Source: Gentiana macrophylla (taxonomy: Eukaryota; Streptophyta; Magnoliopsida; Gentianales; Gentianaceae). From it: DNA of 64,000 nt. Where the stretch lies: NCBI GenBank assembly GCA_026214975.1, contig JAOBSW010000290.1:1-64000 (forward strand), given 5' to 3'. Every line of letters starts with the position of its first letter. Positions within the stretch are counted from its first letter, which is position 1. Positions 59,963-64,000 of this stretch are shown one piece after another. The translations under genes were made by a program, and so were the position numbers. The notes beneath the pieces were generated by a model. That model ran no database searches. It worked only from the letters and a program-made list of their open reading frames with translations, and was not told the DNA's origin.

Positions 59963-61770
59963 ATGCTCAAGCACAACATTTGGCTGATGGATGTGCAAAT
60001 CTAGGGTTGATAACCTTTCTTAACCCCCCAATCACCTCAATCTTCTATGAGACTAAGATATCTATCTGAAAAAATGCCAGATTTGAGGCAAGAAAGCACC
60101 TTAGAAAATGGATATTCATATCCGGATAAAATCATAAGTAGTCTAAAAGGAAAGGAACTGGTGATTACCTCGGCACTCATCAGTCGATTTCTCAAACTTT
60201 CATCAACCGGACTAGCCAAAGTTAAAGACGTGAATGTGGACACTGATGCCTTCGGGTTAGAGATAGGGAAGAATGCCACACCGGAGAACAAAAATTTCAA
60301 CTACAACAGATCAACACTCAAAAAGCCCTTTGAAGAATTTGGCTTGTTAATAATCAAATGCATAAAAGGATAGTTTGGATCTTTGCATGGTATGATCGAA
60401 GTTAGGACTAAACTATTGGCCGTAATCTATCTAGGCCTGGAGTTTAAGTGGGAACATACAAGTTCAACAAAATCAAGGAGCAAATAGAGGCATAAATTCA
60501 TGCTCCAACTATAGGTGAGGAAAAGGTTTTGGTAAAGCCTGGTATTTTCTGGAAGAAAAAGTCCTATGGGATAACCAATTCACTTACACACCCTGGACAA
60601 GACAGAATTGATCTGAACATATGTGAAACAAGAAAAATGGATACAGATTATATCAGAAAAGAAAATAAAACAATCTGAATGAAGCACTTCTGGGTACAGA
60701 AGGAGGACAAGATCTCAAACAAGAGAAATCTAGTAGAGAAAACTGTAGAGTCATGATGAAACACCTCTGGTAATCAATGATGAAGAAGAAGAACAAGGAA
60801 CTAGAGAAGAAAATGATGAAGAAGAATAAGGAACTGAAGGAGGAGAAGAAGAAAAGCTAGAAGAGATCCCTGAAAGGGATATAATTGAAAGGATTACAGA
60901 ATAATTGGCTTGGAAATTGGGTGATACACATGCCCAATTATCCAACCTAGACAAAATGATTGATGAAGAAAAGTGGTTTCTCTCATTCTTAGGAATCATA
61001 AATTTAGTTGGCCTAATCGACAACATGAAGCTATGGCAGCTAATTACAGATGCAACAGCCAAATTACAGAACTTTGGTAAAGAAGAAAGAGATGATGATG
61101 ATCATTAAAATGGCCGTGAAGATGACCAGGATGATGATGATGATGAAAACAATATGACCGTTCCTGAGGCTGTACAGTAGAGTGCAACAGGTCAACATAG
61201 ACAAAACCATGGACTAGCTGATGGCACTCAGCCGGCCGATACCCGCCCAGTACCACCAGTAGGGAAAAGAACACATCAAGGGGGGATGACAGACAGTCCA
61301 CCACCTACTCAACGTAACACAGTGGACTCAATGATTGATGCACTAGAGGAGGAGACACTCTATCTTAGAGATCTTCAAATTACAATCCAGGACAAGAGAA
61401 CATCTCTGGAAAAGAGATTTGAAGCAGCTTCCACATACATGGAGTTGCAGCTTGATATCATCAACAAGTAGACAACCCTGATCAAGTAGCATGCCCGTGA
61501 TGTTGTAGATACAATTACCCTCATGGTAGACAAATTGCATGAACATGATGAACGGATGAATATGATTTAAAGCAATCTGGATAATGCATATGAGACTCTA
61601 GATTGCACACTTTCCGTATCTACAACAACAAATGACATACAGGCAAAACAAAAAGATGCTACAAAAAAGGGAAAAAGTTGTGACAAGCCTAAAAGCTCAA
61701 GGAAAAGCACATGGAATTCTAGAGGTACAAGAAGTGGCTGAACATCATGTAAAAACATTTGTTTGAATTA
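59963..61770 (+). pseudogene. Extra ORF of element P, decayed
   Basis: The frame opens N-A-Q-A-Q-H-L-A-D-G-C-A-N-L-G and continues in 60047-60373 with L-K-G-K-E-L-V-I-T-S-A-L-I-S-R-F-L. This resembles the 'G.ei.is...l..f' block in A's extra ORF. Next come Glu-rich and Asp-rich segments (60770-60870, 61090-61160), a coiled-coil-like segment (61320-61560), and a Lys/Ser-rich end (61640-61740). Stops are scattered. The layout (conserved N-terminal block, acidic middle, coiled coil) parallels A, but the sequence is much diverged. Confidence 0.5.
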
Positions 61771-61867
61771 TGACCTTTATGGATTAATAATTTTTTTGAA
61801 TTTTGAACTTTTATTTTATAAAAATGTGTTTACTTATATTGAGGCTAATGAGGGTTTTGACATCTTC

Positions 61868-61881
61868 AAAAAGGGGGAAAT
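61868..61881 (+). other. Polypurine tract of element P
   Basis: AAAAAGGGGGAAAT directly precedes TGTTAGG. Confidence 0.7.
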
Positions 61882-62885
61882 TGTTAGGAACCTTTTATTG
61901 TTTTGATGGTGGCCATACTAGCTGTCATAGAAAGCCTGAAAAAAGTTGAAATATGATAGAAATATTTGTATAGGATTTACTTAGAAGTCTGACATGTTGT
62001 ATAAGTTAAGTTAGACAAGCACTATATTAGGTTGGTATGCCGGCTTAGTAAAGGTAGCGGACCAGCTCAGTGAAGACAACCAAGGCATCAACACAGTGAA
62101 GTGAAGACCTATGGACCGACTTAACACCAAGGAAATGTGTGATGACCTTGGGTAAGTCGAAGTATTATTTCAAGTAATGTAACTTAATTTTATAAAATCT
62201 GGTGTACACTGATCTCACATAAATTTAAAGACCATTGAAGTAAAGTGTTATTGGATGATAAAAATATGACAGAGAAGAAAAGGTTCAATGAAGACCTAGC
62301 TATTGAAGTGTCACTTGACCGGTGAAGTAACTAAGGAAGCAGTCAAGTGTAGAAATCACTCATCCGGTGAAGTAAAGGAAATGCAGCATAGTTAAGTAAG
62401 CTGTCCACACTTAATCAAAAACACGGAAAATATGGAAGATCAAGCATTCAATACACATTTAATGCAGAATCAATCAAGGACGGATTTTACAAGGAATGTT
62501 TGATGAAAATCCGGATCACTGAAATCATGGAGAAATAAATCTTGACAAAATCAAGGATTATTCTGAGCAATAAATAGACAACGGACAGAATTTCAAAATC
62601 AAAGAATTTAGGGCTATATATAGAAGGCATTGATAGAGAGAAAAAGAAGAAGATTATCAATTAATAAAAAGTGCCAATACTCTGTCAATTTAACAAGCCT
62701 TCATATTTATTCTTGCAAGAAATATCTAGAAAAGATTTATCTCAGAAAAACAGAGCATACAGTGATATCAAGCCTGAAATTAATCAATCTTGTGAATCCG
62801 GAATTCACACCAACATAAGGATCTCTTGATTAAGCAATGGAATCAGTTATCCTGAGAAGCAATTGCACCATAGTGTGATAGCTTT
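61882..62885 (+). repeat. 3' LTR of element P, truncated by Q
   Basis: It starts TGTTAGGAACC after the purine tract, has TATATATAG at 62615-62623, and is cut off where LTR Q begins. It differs from the A/O LTRs. Confidence 0.6.
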
Positions 62886-64000
62886 TTTGACATATTTTAG
62901 TTTTAATGATGAGTGTCAGACTAGCTGTTATAGAGCAAAGCCAAAAAGATGTCTAGATTAAATGTATAGGTTTATTAGAGTTTGATCTTCGTATAGGTTT
63001 GATCAAACTAGCATTGTAAAGAGGTCAGCTGACTTGTTCAATAGACCTATTTAGGTCAGTAGGTGTCTAGGTTAGTAGCGCCTAGGAACCTGCAGATGGT
63101 TGAAGGCTGAGGGTTCAAACTTATTAATGAAGGCTAAGGGATCAAACTTAGTATTTAAAGTCACGGATATGGGATCAGAATTTAGGAAAGCCTGTGATGA
63201 CCTAAACTGATCACATATGCCTTGTATAGAAGGTCTATGTTCCATAAAAGTTATGTGGTGATTTGAACTTGGTTATGGTTAAAATGGTGTACTCTAACTT
63301 TATAATAAGAAGTTGGATGAGAAGATGTCAACTGATGTGTTTATAAAACACAATAGACTACAAGTCAGCTGACATATATGGACATCAGCAGAACTATACA
63401 ACAGGTGTCTGCTGAGTGAAAATTTTGAATTAATCCAAGTTTCTTTTTGGAAGACTAAATGGATAAGGATGAATTACAAGCCTTGGATTAATCAGTAAAT
63501 CAATGGTCAAGATAAAAAGAACATTGTAAAGATTCAGAGCAATATTCAATGGAAATAAGTCAATGGATAGACAGACTGGTCTGTCAAAAAGTAACACTGA
63601 CAGTGTCAGTATGATGCAGTAGAGGTAAATGCAAGTCAAGATAGAGACAATTCTGAAACGGTAATTTTTGAAATTCAATCACAAGTCATAGGATTCACAC
63701 CTAGAAATAGAGGGCTCCTGATTTAGATTGGGAGTGATGAACAAGTGATAAACAAGAAAGAAAATAACGCAAGAAATTTATCAAGTGCAATCCTACCCTG
63801 CTGAGCATCACTAAGCTATCAATATACTGATCAAGAATTTCTTCAAGTGTTTTCTGCTATCAAGTTACATCCAATATAAACACTTGAAGACTACAAGCTG
63901 CTGATCATTTCATCCTGATCAAAAGCTACTGAAAGTTGAATCACTTTCTTGATTCAACCCTTCTTTCTCAAGAATTTTGCGGAAAACAGAGAATCGATTT
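62886..64000 (+). repeat. LTR Q (A/O family), running off the window
   Basis: From TTGACATATTTTAG..GATGAGTGTCAGAC it follows the A and O LTRs closely, with GTTATAGAGCAAAG, TAAATGTATAGG and a degenerate TATA region near 63700. It is either a solo LTR or the 5' LTR of another element to the right. Confidence 0.75.

Larger units (their letters stand above)
59963..62885 (+). mobile_element. Element P: 3' part of an older copia element
   Basis: An open frame begins mid-protein directly at O's right edge. An extra-ORF-like coding stretch leads to a purine tract (61868-61881) and an LTR start TGTTAGGAACC at 61882. O was inserted into this element. Its 5' part is not in the window. Confidence 0.65.

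Noticed and set aside
60751..61304. Minus-strand ORFs rich in Ser or His in element P
   Set aside because: They are complements of the GAA- and GAT-rich acidic stretches of the plus-strand extra ORF.

Overview
This is plant nuclear DNA, probably from a eudicot with a repeat-rich genome. It holds no ordinary host gene, tRNA, rRNA or CRISPR array that I can recognise. It is a stack of transposable elements inserted into one another. The plant assignment rests on Ty1/copia elements of Sirevirus type with an extra ORF after pol, a CACTA (En/Spm) DNA transposon carrying a spliced Transposase_24-type gene, a Helitron, and plant-style LTRs primed by initiator tRNA-Met. I cannot name the species.

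Layering, outermost first. (0) The background has a gypsy polyprotein tail and LTR on the left (452-1144), a related LTR in + orientation (about 1180-2942), and on the right the 3' part of an old copia element 'P' (59963-62885). A further + strand LTR 'Q' then runs off the window end. (1) Element 'O' is a minus-strand Sirevirus-like copia. Its 5' LTR is at 58272-59962, gag at 55940-58165, protease and integrase at 54933-55927, and RT-RNaseH and the extra ORF at 7349 down to about 2943. Its left LTR is not seen. (2) O's integrase is split by a 47.6-kb CACTA transposon (7353-54929) with matching 21-bp ends and a TTT target duplication. (3) The CACTA contains two retrotransposons. 'A' is a plus-strand Sirevirus-like copia (13071-42786, target duplication GTTGG) lying in an intron of the CACTA gene. 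'C' is a minus-strand, apparently non-coding LARD-like element (45438-54781, target duplication CTTCC) near the right CACTA end. (4) A itself holds 'B', a minus-strand gag-only LTR element with 3.5-kb LTRs (28427-42555), a minus-oriented solo LTR (17190-18753, target duplication TTATA) and a short poly-A-tailed retroposon (15553-15834). (5) B's right LTR holds a 3.3-kb Helitron (37019-40329) filled with a roughly 635-bp tandem repeat.

Almost every coding region is broken. The best preserved are A's RT-RNaseH (20204-22159, one in-frame stop) and B's gag N-terminus (33985-34761). Many breaks share one signature. Where two copies of a repeat can be compared, CAG or CTG in one copy is CG-containing (CGG, CGAG, CGA, TCG, ACG) in the other, often with a length change. 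This is patchy and looks like systematic consensus error at CHG-methylated sites rather than mutation, so many frameshifts here may not be real.

Points most worth following up: the CACTA insertion that can be resolved exactly; a CACTA gene whose exons stay in phase across a 30-kb nested intron; a TATA box about 110 bp upstream of the extra ORF in both A and O; and a conserved gag stop followed by a splice-acceptor-like tract at the gag/pol junction.
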